Below are positions 17,444 through 26,280 of a stretch of 45,819 bases of DNA, one piece after another. The stretch's first letter is position 1. Each line of letters begins with the position of its first letter. A program made the position numbers and the translations under genes. The DNA is from Prolixibacteraceae bacterium. Lineage in GTDB: Bacteria > Bacteroidota > Bacteroidia > Bacteroidales > Prolixibacteraceae. The DNA lies in contig DPRM01000095.1 of the NCBI GenBank assembly GCA_003537645.1, positions 1 through 45,819 on the forward strand. The letters run 5' to 3'. Under the pieces are notes generated by a model. It had not been told where the DNA came from, did not search any database, and saw only the letters and a list, made by a program, of their open reading frames with translations.

Positions 17444-20400
17444 TTCCTTAACAACTCTTTTAGAATATTTGCCAATGCTGCAATATTGATAGTTTTGTCC
17501 TTTGAAAGCTTCGATTTAATAACAGTTTCAATTTGCGCAACTTCAGTTCTTCTTGTTTTAGGTAGTCGTATTAAACTTTTGTTTATGCCATCAACAAAAG
17601 AACTCAGTTCTATACCTAATACATCTTCTTTACCATCATTGAAATCAGATTTTGAAATATTTGTGAGACTATCTAACTCTCTGATCATAATGGAAAATCT
17701 ATCTTTCAGTATAAATTCGTCTTCATCATTGATTATTTCTATTGATTTTCCAATAATTACCTGTGCAATCGAACTCAACCAAGCCTTTCTATCATCCAGA
17801 TCAGAATCTAAACGCTGTATGAAAGTTTTTTGGTGTGGTAGGCAGAGATGTTTTTTAAGTTTCCTATATCTTGCCTGCAACTCAATTTTATACTTTTCAA
17901 AAGGCATTTTCTCACCAATAAAATCATTGAGGATAAATTCTTCAAATCTATTTATCAGTTCATCAAATGCTGTCCGTAATTCTCTGATAGAATCCTGCAA
18001 TTTAACTATATAAGCTTGCAGTACGTCCTTTGAATTTTGAATTGAAGATACACTAAAGCCAATAGCAGTAGGGAAATCTTCAAAAAACGTTTTCTCGGGA
18101 TCTTTTGCGTTTGCAATTGCAGTCCTTATTGAAAGAGTCTCCTTTTTTAATCTTTTAGTATTTCGGGAGTACTCTGGTAGTCCTCTATAGAAGGTTAAAA
18201 AAGGTTTAATTGTCTCAATAAAAGTGTTATTATCTATCTTATCCTTTGAATGCTGATTCAGAAAAACACGATAACTATTAAAAATGTCAAGTTTTACTCC
18301 CTCAATATCAAAAGTTTTGATTTCATAATCATCAGGGCATTTTACAAGTAATTCGAGAACTTCATCCGTTATATATGGGATGTATCCGCTTTCGCCAAAC
18401 AGAGCATAGTCATCACGTTTGATGAATAGAAAGGATGCTATCCAAAAATCAATTAATCCCTGTTTTAATTTAAAAGGTTGTTTTGTAAGAGGAGAAATAA
18501 AATCCGAAATAGATCTTCTAGTATGTTTAGCAGACTCAAGAAAAGCAATTGAAAAGCTCCAAAGCTCTTTGAAGGTTGAGTCGGGTGATACTGCCGGGAC
18601 AAAATTAATCTTATCAGAGTATAATGTTATGCCGTTTTCCTTAAGAAGAGTTAAGAAAATGGTTTTCTCTGGAGGAAACTTATTACTTTCAAATCCCAGA
18701 TCCGGTTTATCCCAATTATCAACTAATGCCCGATAAAAGCCTTTTTTCGCAGTGTGGATTGAACTTGAAATTTTATGCTTATTAACTAATTCATTCCTAA
18801 AGACAGGGGCTTTTGCATATATTTGGTAGCAAATATGAGAAAGATACTTGTTGAAGTCCTTCTTGCTTGAAATTTTAACTTCAGTTCCTTTGAATATCCA
18901 TGTTAAATCAGAGCTATTGGAGTATAAATTATGTAGTATATAATGATTTAGAAGGTTCTTCTGATGATGTAAAATGTTTTCTAGCTCTCGCTTTGCAACT
19001 CGATCATGTTCATTTTCTTCAAGGACTTTCCTTGTTTTTTCGATTTCAAATAGCTGGTTTTTTATAGTTTTTGAATTACGGTAAAACCCATAAAGAATCG
19101 CTTCTTCATGATTAAGAGATGTTTCTTTAACCTCTTTTATTGTTAGAGTCTCGTTGAAAATCAAATTTATGAATCCATCAACCTCATCTGTCGGAACTTC
19201 ATTAATGGGGGTTTGGGATATACGGAATTCGAATAATCTGGGAGTCCCCATTAAGTACGAATAGGCCTTTGCATAAATTGATGGAAGTTGGTAATGCTTC
19301 TTTAGCATTGTTGCGACATCACTTATTTCCGTTACTTTACTTTCTGCTTCAATAAGTGCTGTTGTGATATCAAGATCTGTCCCTTCGAATAAAATATATT
19401 GTTTATTGTATTTTCTAAATAAAATAATCTTGTTATGTTCAAGGCTATTGACTAATTCTTCAGAGTTTCTCACTCCTAGGCATGTTGAAGCATATTTTAT
19501 TAAGAATTCCTTGCCAAGGTCAGAACCATTCATGGCAGTTATTTCGAGCAAGCCAATTGTCTTAATAATTTTTGAATAATCTGATATATTATCTGGGAAT
19601 AATCTTTCAATAGCATCAATGGAATTTTTAATTGCAGCCCATGCTGCATAATCTGGATTATATCGTGAATTAATGTAAGAATAGAAATTAAAGATCAGAT
19701 AATCGTAAACGCAGGCAATATTATAAAATGGGTTTAGTCTTCGATCTAACTTATTAATACCTGTATGGTCGGTTGATTCAAGAAAGGAAAAAAGAGACCT
19801 TTCATTTTGACCATATTTTTGCAAAGAAATAGTTAATATGTTTGCGGAAATCAGATCAAGGGGATAGAGCCTATTTGAAATGTCTGATATAAAATCAGAA
19901 CCAAAACTAAAAGCTTTTGATTTTTTTGCAATGTTTAAAGCATTGTGAATTTCCTTTTCTGTTTTTTCATCCAGATTGGGATTTACTAAATGCTCTGATG
20001 CTAAAAAAAGAAGCTGTTCAATCGGTTCATTAAATGTTATTTCCCGGAATCTTCCTTTTACTTTTGTCCACTCTTGTTTTTGGGTTATATTTAACGAGAA
20101 AGCATACGCATCAAAATTCTGATGTATTGTTGTAATAAGAATTATGTTGTGATCTGGATTATTTGCAAATTCCGATAATTGCTGAATAAAATAAAGTTCC
20201 TTTTCAGGAAGATTTTGAGATGCGTATTCTAAGTACTTACCAAATTCGTCAATTACAATAACAAGCAAGGGATTATTCTTCCCTAATTCCCTGTAATGAC
20301 TGTATATTTCTGATAGGATGTTTTCTGTCTGATGCTTTGTTGTGGAGACATCAAAATAATCCGCAAAGGATGTTAAAATGGACTTATATTCGCCAATAAA

Positions 20401-20661
20401 ATTTAGAAATTTAATTCTGGGGTTCTTAAGTAGATCGACACTAAAATGTCTTTTTTTCCCTGTAAGACTTTGTTGAAGTGCCCATAAAAAAGATGATTTT
20501 CCTGTGCCGTAAGATCCAATAATGTTAAAAGATCGAATCCCTTTGTGAAAATCACTTTTTAATTGTTCAACAATCCTTTTTGCATTTGGAGTAGGTATGT
20601 AGTTAAGATCTCTACCCTGATCCCGAATTATGTTGGTTGATGTGGAATATTTAGTTTGCAT
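17440..20661 (-). CDS. 1073-aa P-loop ATPase of the dnd-like defence operon
   Basis: Residues 40-60 hold a phosphate-binding loop, FNIIGSYGTGKSSFLWAL (G49 to S57), and residues ~132-146 a Walker B segment, LLVIVIDEFGKYLEYA (D138, E139). A sensor-like ILITTIHQNFDAYAFS follows. The remainder (~850 residues) is mixed alpha/beta with a coiled region near 530-570 and shows no nuclease motif I can name. Large ATPases of this design also occur in BREX (BrxC/PglY) and other modification-dependent systems, where they couple recognition to restriction. It overlaps DUF4007 by 11 bp and dndC by 4 bp, so the three are one transcription and translation unit. Confidence 0.8.
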   Translation of the reverse strand: MQTKYSTSTNIIRDQGRDLNYIPTPNAKRIVEQLKSDFHKGIRSFNIIGSYGTGKSSFLWALQQSLTGKKRHFSVDLLKNPRIKFLNFIGEYKSILTSFADYFDVSTTKHQTENILSEIYSHYRELGKNNPLLVIVIDEFGKYLEYASQNLPEKELYFIQQLSEFANNPDHNIILITTIHQNFDAYAFSLNITQKQEWTKVKGRFREITFNEPIEQLLFLASEHLVNPNLDEKTEKEIHNALNIAKKSKAFSFGSDFISDISNRLYPLDLISANILTISLQKYGQNERSLFSFLESTDHTGINKLDRRLNPFYNIACVYDYLIFNFYSYINSRYNPDYAAWAAIKNSIDAIERLFPDNISDYSKIIKTIGLLEITAMNGSDLGKEFLIKYASTCLGVRNSEELVNSLEHNKIILFRKYNKQYILFEGTDLDITTALIEAESKVTEISDVATMLKKHYQLPSIYAKAYSYLMGTPRLFEFRISQTPINEVPTDEVDGFINLIFNETLTIKEVKETSLNHEEAILYGFYRNSKTIKNQLFEIEKTRKVLEENEHDRVAKRELENILHHQKNLLNHYILHNLYSNSSDLTWIFKGTEVKISSKKDFNKYLSHICYQIYAKAPVFRNELVNKHKISSSIHTAKKGFYRALVDNWDKPDLGFESNKFPPEKTIFLTLLKENGITLYSDKINFVPAVSPDSTFKELWSFSIAFLESAKHTRRSISDFISPLTKQPFKLKQGLIDFWIASFLFIKRDDYALFGESGYIPYITDEVLELLVKCPDDYEIKTFDIEGVKLDIFNSYRVFLNQHSKDKIDNNTFIETIKPFLTFYRGLPEYSRNTKRLKKETLSIRTAIANAKDPEKTFFEDFPTAIGFSVSSIQNSKDVLQAYIVKLQDSIRELRTAFDELINRFEEFILNDFIGEKMPFEKYKIELQARYRKLKKHLCLPHQKTFIQRLDSDLDDRKAWLSSIAQVIIGKSIEIINDEDEFILKDRFSIMIRELDSLTNISKSDFNDGKEDVLGIELSSFVDGINKSLIRLPKTRRTEVAQIETVIKSKLSKDKTINIAALANILKELLRK

Positions 20662-21526
20662 AATAATTTTTCAAGATTGATTCGGCTGCTGGTTTTTCTT
20701 TAAATTGAATTTCTTTAATTCCTGCTTGATCTTTGAATATTAAGAAAGGATACTTATTTGTTAGATTTTCAATTTTACTAAGAATACCGGCTCTACTTAT
20801 TGCGAAAACAGAACCTACACTATTGTAACCCTGCTCAATACTGCTTAAGCTTAATGACTTCTCAAAATTATCGTTATCCAGAATAGCATAGAGTATTACT
20901 TCGTCTGGTATTTCAGGCTTGTCATTGTTTTCAATAATAAAAAAATCTTCAGCAGCTTTTCTATAGCTTCGTATCAAATCCAATTCAGCTAATAAACCCG
21001 AAAAACTATCTTCTTTATCCTTACTTTGAGCATCAGAACGCAAGTACATTTTGGCAAGAACCGTCAAGTCCTCATGTAATGTTCTTTCATTTATTGTAAA
21101 ACCCTTGCCAGATTCAGACTTGCGTTTAATGAATGAAATATAATTTTCCTTTGAAAATTCTATTTTTTCTTTTCTCAATTCATTAAAGACAATAGAATAA
21201 GTTGAAGCAAAGCCTGATTTTATGAGATGATAGTGCAAAATCCATAAACTTGCTTCGTCTTCTAGGTAAGGATCCCATCCGTTGTCAGAAAGAAGATCAT
21301 GGGCAAACGTTGTCAATTTATCGTCAGGCGTAAGAATGTTAAACGCCTTCATCCAGAAGCGAATTGAAGCAACCATGTTTTTCCCAACACCAAGAGCAAC
21401 TACTGCATCTTCATCATTGAAAGACCGCTTGTCATTTACAAAGTCATACCCTTTTTTTAACCAAAAGTGACGGCACTGAAATGACTCATGGCCTGAAAAT
21501 ATAAACCGACTAATGGACTCAGACAT
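20651..21526 (-). CDS. DUF4007 family protein
   Basis: 291 residues. The N-terminus matches DUF4007: FSGHESFQCRHFWLKKGYDF, then DEDAVVALGVGKNMVASIRFW and a helical tail with RKEKIEFSKENY. DUF4007 proteins are found beside PAPS-reductase/DndC genes in prokaryotic defence loci; the molecular role is not established, but winged-helix-like DNA binding is plausible. It is the first gene of the minus-strand operon, followed with an 11-bp overlap by the large ATPase. Its upstream region carries a small inverted repeat. The start at 21526 gives the expected short lead before the conserved GHESF segment. Confidence 0.85.
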   Translation of the reverse strand: MSESISRFIFSGHESFQCRHFWLKKGYDFVNDKRSFNDEDAVVALGVGKNMVASIRFWMKAFNILTPDDKLTTFAHDLLSDNGWDPYLEDEASLWILHYHLIKSGFASTYSIVFNELRKEKIEFSKENYISFIKRKSESGKGFTINERTLHEDLTVLAKMYLRSDAQSKDKEDSFSGLLAELDLIRSYRKAAEDFFIIENNDKPEIPDEVILYAILDNDNFEKSLSLSSIEQGYNSVGSVFAISRAGILSKIENLTNKYPFLIFKDQAGIKEIQFKEKPAAESILKNYYAN

Positions 21527-21544
21527 GTTAATGGTTTTATAATC

Positions 21545-21562
21545 AAGATGTAATCACATCTT
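21545..21562. promoter_or_regulatory. Inverted repeat upstream of the DUF4007 operon
   Basis: AAGATGT, spacer AATC, ACATCTT, ending 19 bp before the DUF4007 start codon. A weak -7-like box (TCTTTTTG on the minus strand, 21583-21590, one mismatch to TAnnTTTG) lies just upstream, so the repeat would fall in the 5' leader, as an operator or small hairpin. The sequence is unlike the operator candidate at dndA. Confidence 0.45.
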
Positions 21563-21709
21563 TTATTTAGAAGTTAAAAGTACAAAAAGATTTGTTTTGA
21601 TTTCCAAGAAGAATTATTTCTTTTTAACAGCACGTAAAATCAGATAGTTAACGAGTAATTTGGCAAATTATAGCAAAACACCAAATTTGCATCCTCACAT
21701 CGTTAAACC

Positions 21710-21742
21710 TTTGGCTATCAATCCGAAAGATTTATATCTTTG
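21710..21742 (+). promoter_or_regulatory. Bacteroidetes -33/-7 promoter for the basic protein gene
   Basis: TTTG (21710-21713) and TATCTTTG (21735-21742) are separated by 21 bp, a full match to the Bacteroidetes housekeeping consensus, 24 bp before the ATG at 21766. The rest of the 239-bp divergent region (21527-21765) is A+T-rich. Confidence 0.75.
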
Positions 21743-21765
21743 CCGCCCACATTTCAAAAAGCCCC

Positions 21766-22098
21766 ATGAAAAAAGCTACAACCAAAACTGCTGCTAAAGC
21801 CACTGCCAAAAAGACTCCGGCGAAAAAGACCGCTGAAAAGAAGACTACGACTAAGAAAACTACTGTAAAACCAGCTACAGTAAAGAAGGCTGTTGCTGAA
21901 AAACCAACGTCTGTTCAGTCTGCCAAAATGGAAAAACTGAATAAACTAGAACGCGCTTTGGCCGAAAATCAGATCTCCAGATCGGAATATGAGATGTGGA
22001 AAAATGTTTATGCAAAGGAAGTTCCTTTCAACTTAAATATAATCGAAGAAGAAGATTACCGCCCCCGCAAAACAAGAAGAAGATCGTATTATAATTAA
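21766..22098 (+). CDS. Lys/Ala/Thr-rich basic protein, histone H1-like tail
   Basis: 110 residues. The first ~55 are almost only Lys, Ala, Thr, Pro and Val in PAKKTAEKKTT-type repeats, like the tails of bacterial histone H1-like and HU-extended proteins. Residues ~58-95 form a small charged domain (MEKLNKLERALAENQISRSEY resembles a SHOCT-like short helix pair), and the C-terminus is again basic (RPRKTRRRSYYN). It probably binds nucleic acid in the cytoplasm. It has a textbook promoter and stands divergent to the DUF4007 operon, so it may be a resident host gene or an accessory nucleoid protein. Function is inferred from composition only. Confidence 0.7.
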   Translation: MKKATTKTAAKATAKKTPAKKTAEKKTTTKKTTVKPATVKKAVAEKPTSVQSAKMEKLNKLERALAENQISRSEYEMWKNVYAKEVPFNLNIIEEEDYRPRKTRRRSYYN

Positions 22099-22155
22099 TC
22101 TACTACTGCCCTGGCCTGGTTTTCACAGACCTGCCAGAAATAATTTCGAAACCCT

Positions 22156-22404
22156 ATGTACTGCCCGAAATGCAAGGCTGAAAATTTCAGCAAAGATGGA
22201 ACTGTGAATGGCCGCAGCCAGTATTCATGCGCTGTATGTGGGTTTAATGTGACAATTCCGGTTGTTCCGAAATCTGAAAATGCTGATAAAAAGCGTGAAG
22301 TACTTATTTTATATTTTGCCGGATATGATATTGATGATATTGTATTGCTGTCTAGATTGGAGCAGGAGGTTGTTATCCGATTGATTAATGAGGTTACTTT
22401 GTAA
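22156..22404 (+). CDS. IS1 InsA-like zinc-ribbon protein, stand-alone
   Basis: 82 residues. CPKC at residues 3-6 and CAVC about 20 residues later form a zinc ribbon (YCPKCKAENFSKDG, then QYSCAVCGFN), followed by a helix pair (KREVLILYFAGYDIDD) as in the N-terminal DNA-binding part of IS1-family InsA. No transposase catalytic part follows. It is a diverged paralogue of the next gene. It may be a domesticated DNA-binding protein or a remnant of an insertion sequence; no terminal inverted repeats were recognised. Confidence 0.65.
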   Translation: MYCPKCKAENFSKDGTVNGRSQYSCAVCGFNVTIPVVPKSENADKKREVLILYFAGYDIDDIVLLSRLEQEVVIRLINEVTL

Positions 22405-22472
22405 AGCGGTAATGATCCTGCTTTATCTGCAAAAGATGGTGTATTTGTTAGCATTAGAAAAGTGAAGCTACT

Positions 22473-22874
22473 ATGACTCTTGAAGCCCTGAAAACATGCC
22501 CTCGCTGTGGATCATCTAACCTGGTGAAAGATGGCTTTATAGCAAAGATGCAAAGATTTAGATGCAAAGAATGTGACAATCATTTTACAGTTACCATGCA
22601 GAGACAGTGGATTGATCAGAATCTGAAGAGGAATGCAATGATTCTGTACCTCTCTGGGTTAAGTATTAATAGAATCGAGGATCTGACCGGGATGAAGCAA
22701 ACGACCCTGTTCAAGTAGGTAAAAGATCTGGGTCCGAAATTCGAATTGATGCGGGCCTCTGAAAAGCCAAAAACAAAAACAATTCATTCAAAAACCGATA
22801 AGATTATCAGAATTGAAGATGTGCCCTGGATATTGATTTATTGGGATGGTGTTGCTGAATTGTGGGTACAATGA
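22473..22874 (+). pseudogene. Second InsA-like zinc-ribbon gene, in-frame TAG
   Basis: Residues 1-81 (22473-22718) contain CPRCGSSNLVKDG and FRCKECDNHFT, a zinc ribbon, then a helix-turn-helix-like segment (NAMILYLSGLSINRIEDLTG and QTTLF). After the TAG at 22716-22718 the same frame stays open for 51 codons (VKDLGPKFELMRASEKPKTK onward) to a TGA at 22872-22874, and that part looks like protein (ends VPWILIYWDGVAELWVQ). The TAG probably replaced TGG (Trp) or CAG. The intact form would be a ~133-residue protein. Either this is a recent nonsense mutation or only the first 81 residues are made. Confidence 0.6.
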
Positions 22875-23349
22875 AAAGAATAAAACTTGTGAGGTTGTTA
22901 CAAAATGTTGATAGAACACATGTAAATATCTATAATTTTCATGTGCCGCATAATATCTATCCATACAAAATAAAGCAGTTGCGCAGCTACGATTAACAAA
23001 GGGCTAAAACGCATTAACCGCCTGCAAACCTCATTAATAAATATCTCTATCCATTTCATCGAATAAATTTCTAAACATTTTCGTTAGAGATCTTGATTTT
23101 AACAAAATTCTTTATATATTTACATCGTGAACATAGCAGAAAAAAGGTTTTTTATTCGCGGACAATGACTTTTGATGCTGGATTGTACTAATTCAAGAGT
23201 ATGTTGAGTTATGTGCAGGTGATAGTATAAATGTTTATCACACAGGTTCGCAAAACAAGAGGTCATGTTATGTTTTAAACAGAGAACACACAGTCACTAT
23301 TATTAAACAAAACGAGATGAAAAGTATAAGCAACTTTTAAAAATCTACA
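22875..23349. other. 475-bp intergenic region with a possible gene remnant
   Basis: Mostly A+T-rich. From 23176 to 23340 one plus frame is open for about 54 codons with no start (contains QEYVELCAGDSINVYHTGS and HTVTIIKQNEM) after a TGA at 23173; it has protein-like composition and could be the tail of a decayed gene. No promoter consensus, RNA gene or repeat was recognised. Nothing else stands out. Confidence 0.35.
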
Positions 23350-24081
23350 ATGCAAGATATAAACTTTCGTCATATAGCAACTCAAATAGGGGACTTGTTG
23401 AAATACTCAACAACGGTGAATGAAATAGACCGACTTGGACAATCTGTTTTAAAAGTGGATAAAGAAGTATTTCCGAATTCAGCAATAACTTCAGTTAGAG
23501 CGCATTCTTTATATAATTGGGTTATGTCTTTAGCAAAAACTCCTTTGGACAGCACCGAAAGAGTAAAACGATTAATTAAGTTTTGCCTTGAGTTGACTCC
23601 GGAAGAACATATAAAAACGACAATTGCGTTTTTAGAGAAGAACAATTGTCCCTACAACCTGCTTTATAAAGACAACCTCGATGAATTTCTGAAAAGAAAT
23701 TTTCACTCTGAAGTAATAAAGCATTCACAAAAACTATTTGCACAAGGAAATTACTTTCATTCAGTTTTTGAAAGTGCAAAAGCGTACAATAAAGATATAA
23801 AAATAAAATCTCAAAGTGATAAAGACGGACAACCTCTTATGCTAAGTGTTTGGGGGTGTGATACTGGAGTCTTAAAAGTTACTGCTTGTCAATCCCAGTC
23901 AGACAAAGACTTTCAAGATGGAATTAAGTTTATTTCGGGTGGCATTATGAGTGCTATTCGTAATCCAACAGCCCATGAACCTGCAATCACTTGGCCTATT
24001 GACAAACAGGATTGCTTAGACATACTAAGTTTAATTTCATTTCTTTATCGACAACTGGACAAAGCCGTTTACTATAAATAA
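23350..24081 (+). CDS. TIGR02391/Ymh family protein, HEPN-like
   Basis: 243 residues. The C-terminal ~120 residues follow the TIGR02391 (Hypoth_Ymh) pattern: LFAQGNYFHSVFESAKAYN, then DGQPLMLSVWG, then FQDGIKFISGGIMSAIRNPTAHE, then ILSLISFLYRQLD. The motif R-N-P-T-A-H at about residues 204-209 is RX4H, the active-site motif of HEPN RNases. The N-terminal half is helical and unrecognised. By analogy with HEPN proteins it may cut RNA as an abortive-infection toxin; this is inferred, as the family is uncharacterised. It is followed after 6 bp by a second small gene. Confidence 0.75.
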   Translation: MQDINFRHIATQIGDLLKYSTTVNEIDRLGQSVLKVDKEVFPNSAITSVRAHSLYNWVMSLAKTPLDSTERVKRLIKFCLELTPEEHIKTTIAFLEKNNCPYNLLYKDNLDEFLKRNFHSEVIKHSQKLFAQGNYFHSVFESAKAYNKDIKIKSQSDKDGQPLMLSVWGCDTGVLKVTACQSQSDKDFQDGIKFISGGIMSAIRNPTAHEPAITWPIDKQDCLDILSLISFLYRQLDKAVYYK

Positions 24082-24087
24082 TGAAAC

Positions 24088-24546
24088 ATGGAATATTTAA
24101 TTGACTTGAAAATTGATGACAAGTGCTATAATGCGATTGTTCATTTTGTTGCAACTTTTACAACGAAAGACGATGGTGAAGCCAAGTTATTCATAGATGA
24201 ACTAATAGCAGGTTTTAAAAGGAGAGGAGTTATTATACTTCTTTCAAGTTATTACAGAATAGACAATGACCTTGAGCTAAGAGAAAGAAGTTATGAATAT
24301 TATCAATTTTGTAAAGAGAGGGCAACGGCATCAATTCAAGTTGAACAATTTGTCTTAGACAATCCAGACCAAAACAAATCTCTTGTAGAAAACTTGACCG
24401 AGAAATTATTCGCAGGTAAAAACTCAACAGCAAGAATTGGGAAAGAATATAATATTCCAGTGAGGGTTTTAGACAAGAAGACACGCAATCCAATTACAGG
24501 TGAGTTTTATTATTTTACGATTGAACACTTAATACCAAAGGGATGA
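24088..24546 (+). CDS. Hypothetical protein, partner of the HEPN-like gene
   Basis: 152 residues, starting 6 bp after the TIGR02391-type gene, so the two probably form one transcript. No signal peptide or membrane segment. It contains an N-terminal beta-rich part (MEYLIDLKIDDKCYNAIVHF) and a middle helical part (LRERSYEYYQFCKERATASI); the last ~35 residues are beta-like and include a short NSTARIGKEYNIPVRVLD segment. I do not recognise the family. Antitoxin or effector partner roles are possible by position only. A 159-bp gap without clear signals follows. Confidence 0.6.
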   Translation: MEYLIDLKIDDKCYNAIVHFVATFTTKDDGEAKLFIDELIAGFKRRGVIILLSSYYRIDNDLELRERSYEYYQFCKERATASIQVEQFVLDNPDQNKSLVENLTEKLFAGKNSTARIGKEYNIPVRVLDKKTRNPITGEFYYFTIEHLIPKG

Positions 24547-24705
24547 AAAGCAGCTTATAAAAAGGGGGTTGTGTTTGGGGGCAGAGGGTGAGAATGAAAC
24601 CATTTGTGAAATTAATAAAAGTGGATGCTGGCAGACAGTCAATGGCTTAAAAAGCCCATCTACGCAAAGATCGGGAAAGCTTTAATGGTACTTAAATCAA
24701 TTTGA

Positions 24706-26154
24706 ATGAATAATTTGAATAATAAAATACGGGAGAGAATAAAAGAAATATGTGATTCTTTTTCGTTTTTCATTGAAGAATCTAATGAAAATTCTTACCG
24801 AATCTTTACCGGAGAGATTGATGGGGTGACTTTATTTTTAAACTTTAATGAAGATAAATTAAGTTTTTATTTTTTAGTAAGGACAAGCGATGTTGTTTAT
24901 AGCGGAGATAGAAGTGATTTACATATAGTTATAAGTTTAATGCTTGCTAGTTTTCTAAAAATAAAAGCCAATATTTCATGTTCAATATTCGATATAGCAC
25001 ACCCTCTTATTGATGATGAAATTTGGGGAAGATACATCTATCCTTCACAATATGAAGACTCTTCTATTAATATTCTAGATTTTATAGAAAACCTATTTAG
25101 TATGTTACTTGAATGGAGATATTCCTTTTGGATGTTGATTGGTTGCCCGTGCCAAAAGTGTATGGAAGAAGAAAATTTAATAAATGAAAGAGATTATTAC
25201 TCTGAATCAAATCTAATCGGTTATACAGCAACAATCACTCGCTACAATGCAGGTAGTAGAATAAGACCTTCGTATTCTTTCGTTTATGACATTGATAATG
25301 ATATTACAATAATTAAATCAAAATCTCTAATTGATTATTTAAAAAGATTAATGACTCTATTTGATTACAATCCGCAAAAAATAAGAGGAATAAATGGTGA
25401 CATATATATTGATTCTACTACTTATAATTTTGCAAGTCATAGCGCTTTAAACGAGATTGCAAACATTTTGACCTCCATTGATAGATTCCAAAGAATTGAT
25501 GTAGATAGCCTAATTGTTATTGAAAACTTTGTAATTAGCATAGGTGAAGATTATATAATAGCAAAAAGTTTATCTTCAGGGTTAGATGCCTTTAAACTTG
25601 AAAAAGAGTTTATTCGAGAACGCCACAATCTTGAAGCATCAATACTATTCCCAATTCCTCTTTTCGAATGGATAGAAAATCCATGCCCTGCACAATTCGA
25701 ATTATTAATAAAAAGCCTTCTAGAAAGGGATGTCAAAGTAAAAAGAGTTCGTATAGCTTCCCCAACAAATCAAGGAGATAATGGGAGAGATTTAATCATT
25801 GATTGGGAAATAGTAGAGAAAAATCAAACGTTTAATGAAACTAAGCCTCCGTCACGGATACTAAAAATTGTAGGTCAATGTAAAGCGAGTAATACCACTA
25901 TTGGTAAAAGCAAAGTTCAAGATATTAAAGACACTATCGAATATCATGATGCTACTGGATTTTTTCTGGCAGTCAGTACTCAAATAACCAATCCTCTAAC
26001 AGAGGCATTAGAAAAATTAAATCGAAAGCAACTCTGGACAGATTGGTGGAATAGGGATGATATAGAATTTCGACTCAATCAAAATCAAGACCTTATTCCT
26101 AAGTTTGATAAAGTTGTAAAAATTAAGAATACAATAAAGTTTATCAATGAATAA
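24706..26154 (+). CDS. Mrr-like PD-(D/E)XK nuclease with large N-terminal domain
   Basis: 482 residues. Residues ~330-440 carry a restriction-endonuclease-like core of the Mrr type: FELLIKSLLERDVKVKRVRI, then GDNGRDLIIDWE (catalytic Asp near 359), then KIVGQCKAS (the Q-x-K near 389-391), then helices ending FLAVSTQITN, a segment common in Mrr_cat proteins. The first ~320 residues are unrecognised and contain a CPCQKC motif near 147-152 that could bind zinc. It probably recognises and cuts foreign DNA, perhaps modified DNA as Mrr does. It stands alone between two other defence candidates. The gap of 126 bp to the next gene shows no signals. Confidence 0.75.
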   Translation: MNNLNNKIRERIKEICDSFSFFIEESNENSYRIFTGEIDGVTLFLNFNEDKLSFYFLVRTSDVVYSGDRSDLHIVISLMLASFLKIKANISCSIFDIAHPLIDDEIWGRYIYPSQYEDSSINILDFIENLFSMLLEWRYSFWMLIGCPCQKCMEEENLINERDYYSESNLIGYTATITRYNAGSRIRPSYSFVYDIDNDITIIKSKSLIDYLKRLMTLFDYNPQKIRGINGDIYIDSTTYNFASHSALNEIANILTSIDRFQRIDVDSLIVIENFVISIGEDYIIAKSLSSGLDAFKLEKEFIRERHNLEASILFPIPLFEWIENPCPAQFELLIKSLLERDVKVKRVRIASPTNQGDNGRDLIIDWEIVEKNQTFNETKPPSRILKIVGQCKASNTTIGKSKVQDIKDTIEYHDATGFFLAVSTQITNPLTEALEKLNRKQLWTDWWNRDDIEFRLNQNQDLIPKFDKVVKIKNTIKFINE

Positions 26155-26280
26155 AAACTCCTGTTAACTTTTTATTTGAAATGGTAGGCAAATCTCGAAT
26201 TTCCTTTTTAATAGCCAACTCAAACAGGAAGATCGATTTCATAAGTGTATGTCGTTTAGCCAAAATAGTCCGAAACAAGA

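Noticed and set aside
22156..22874. Complete IS1 insertion sequence
   Set aside because: No InsB catalytic part, no terminal inverted repeats and no target duplication were seen.
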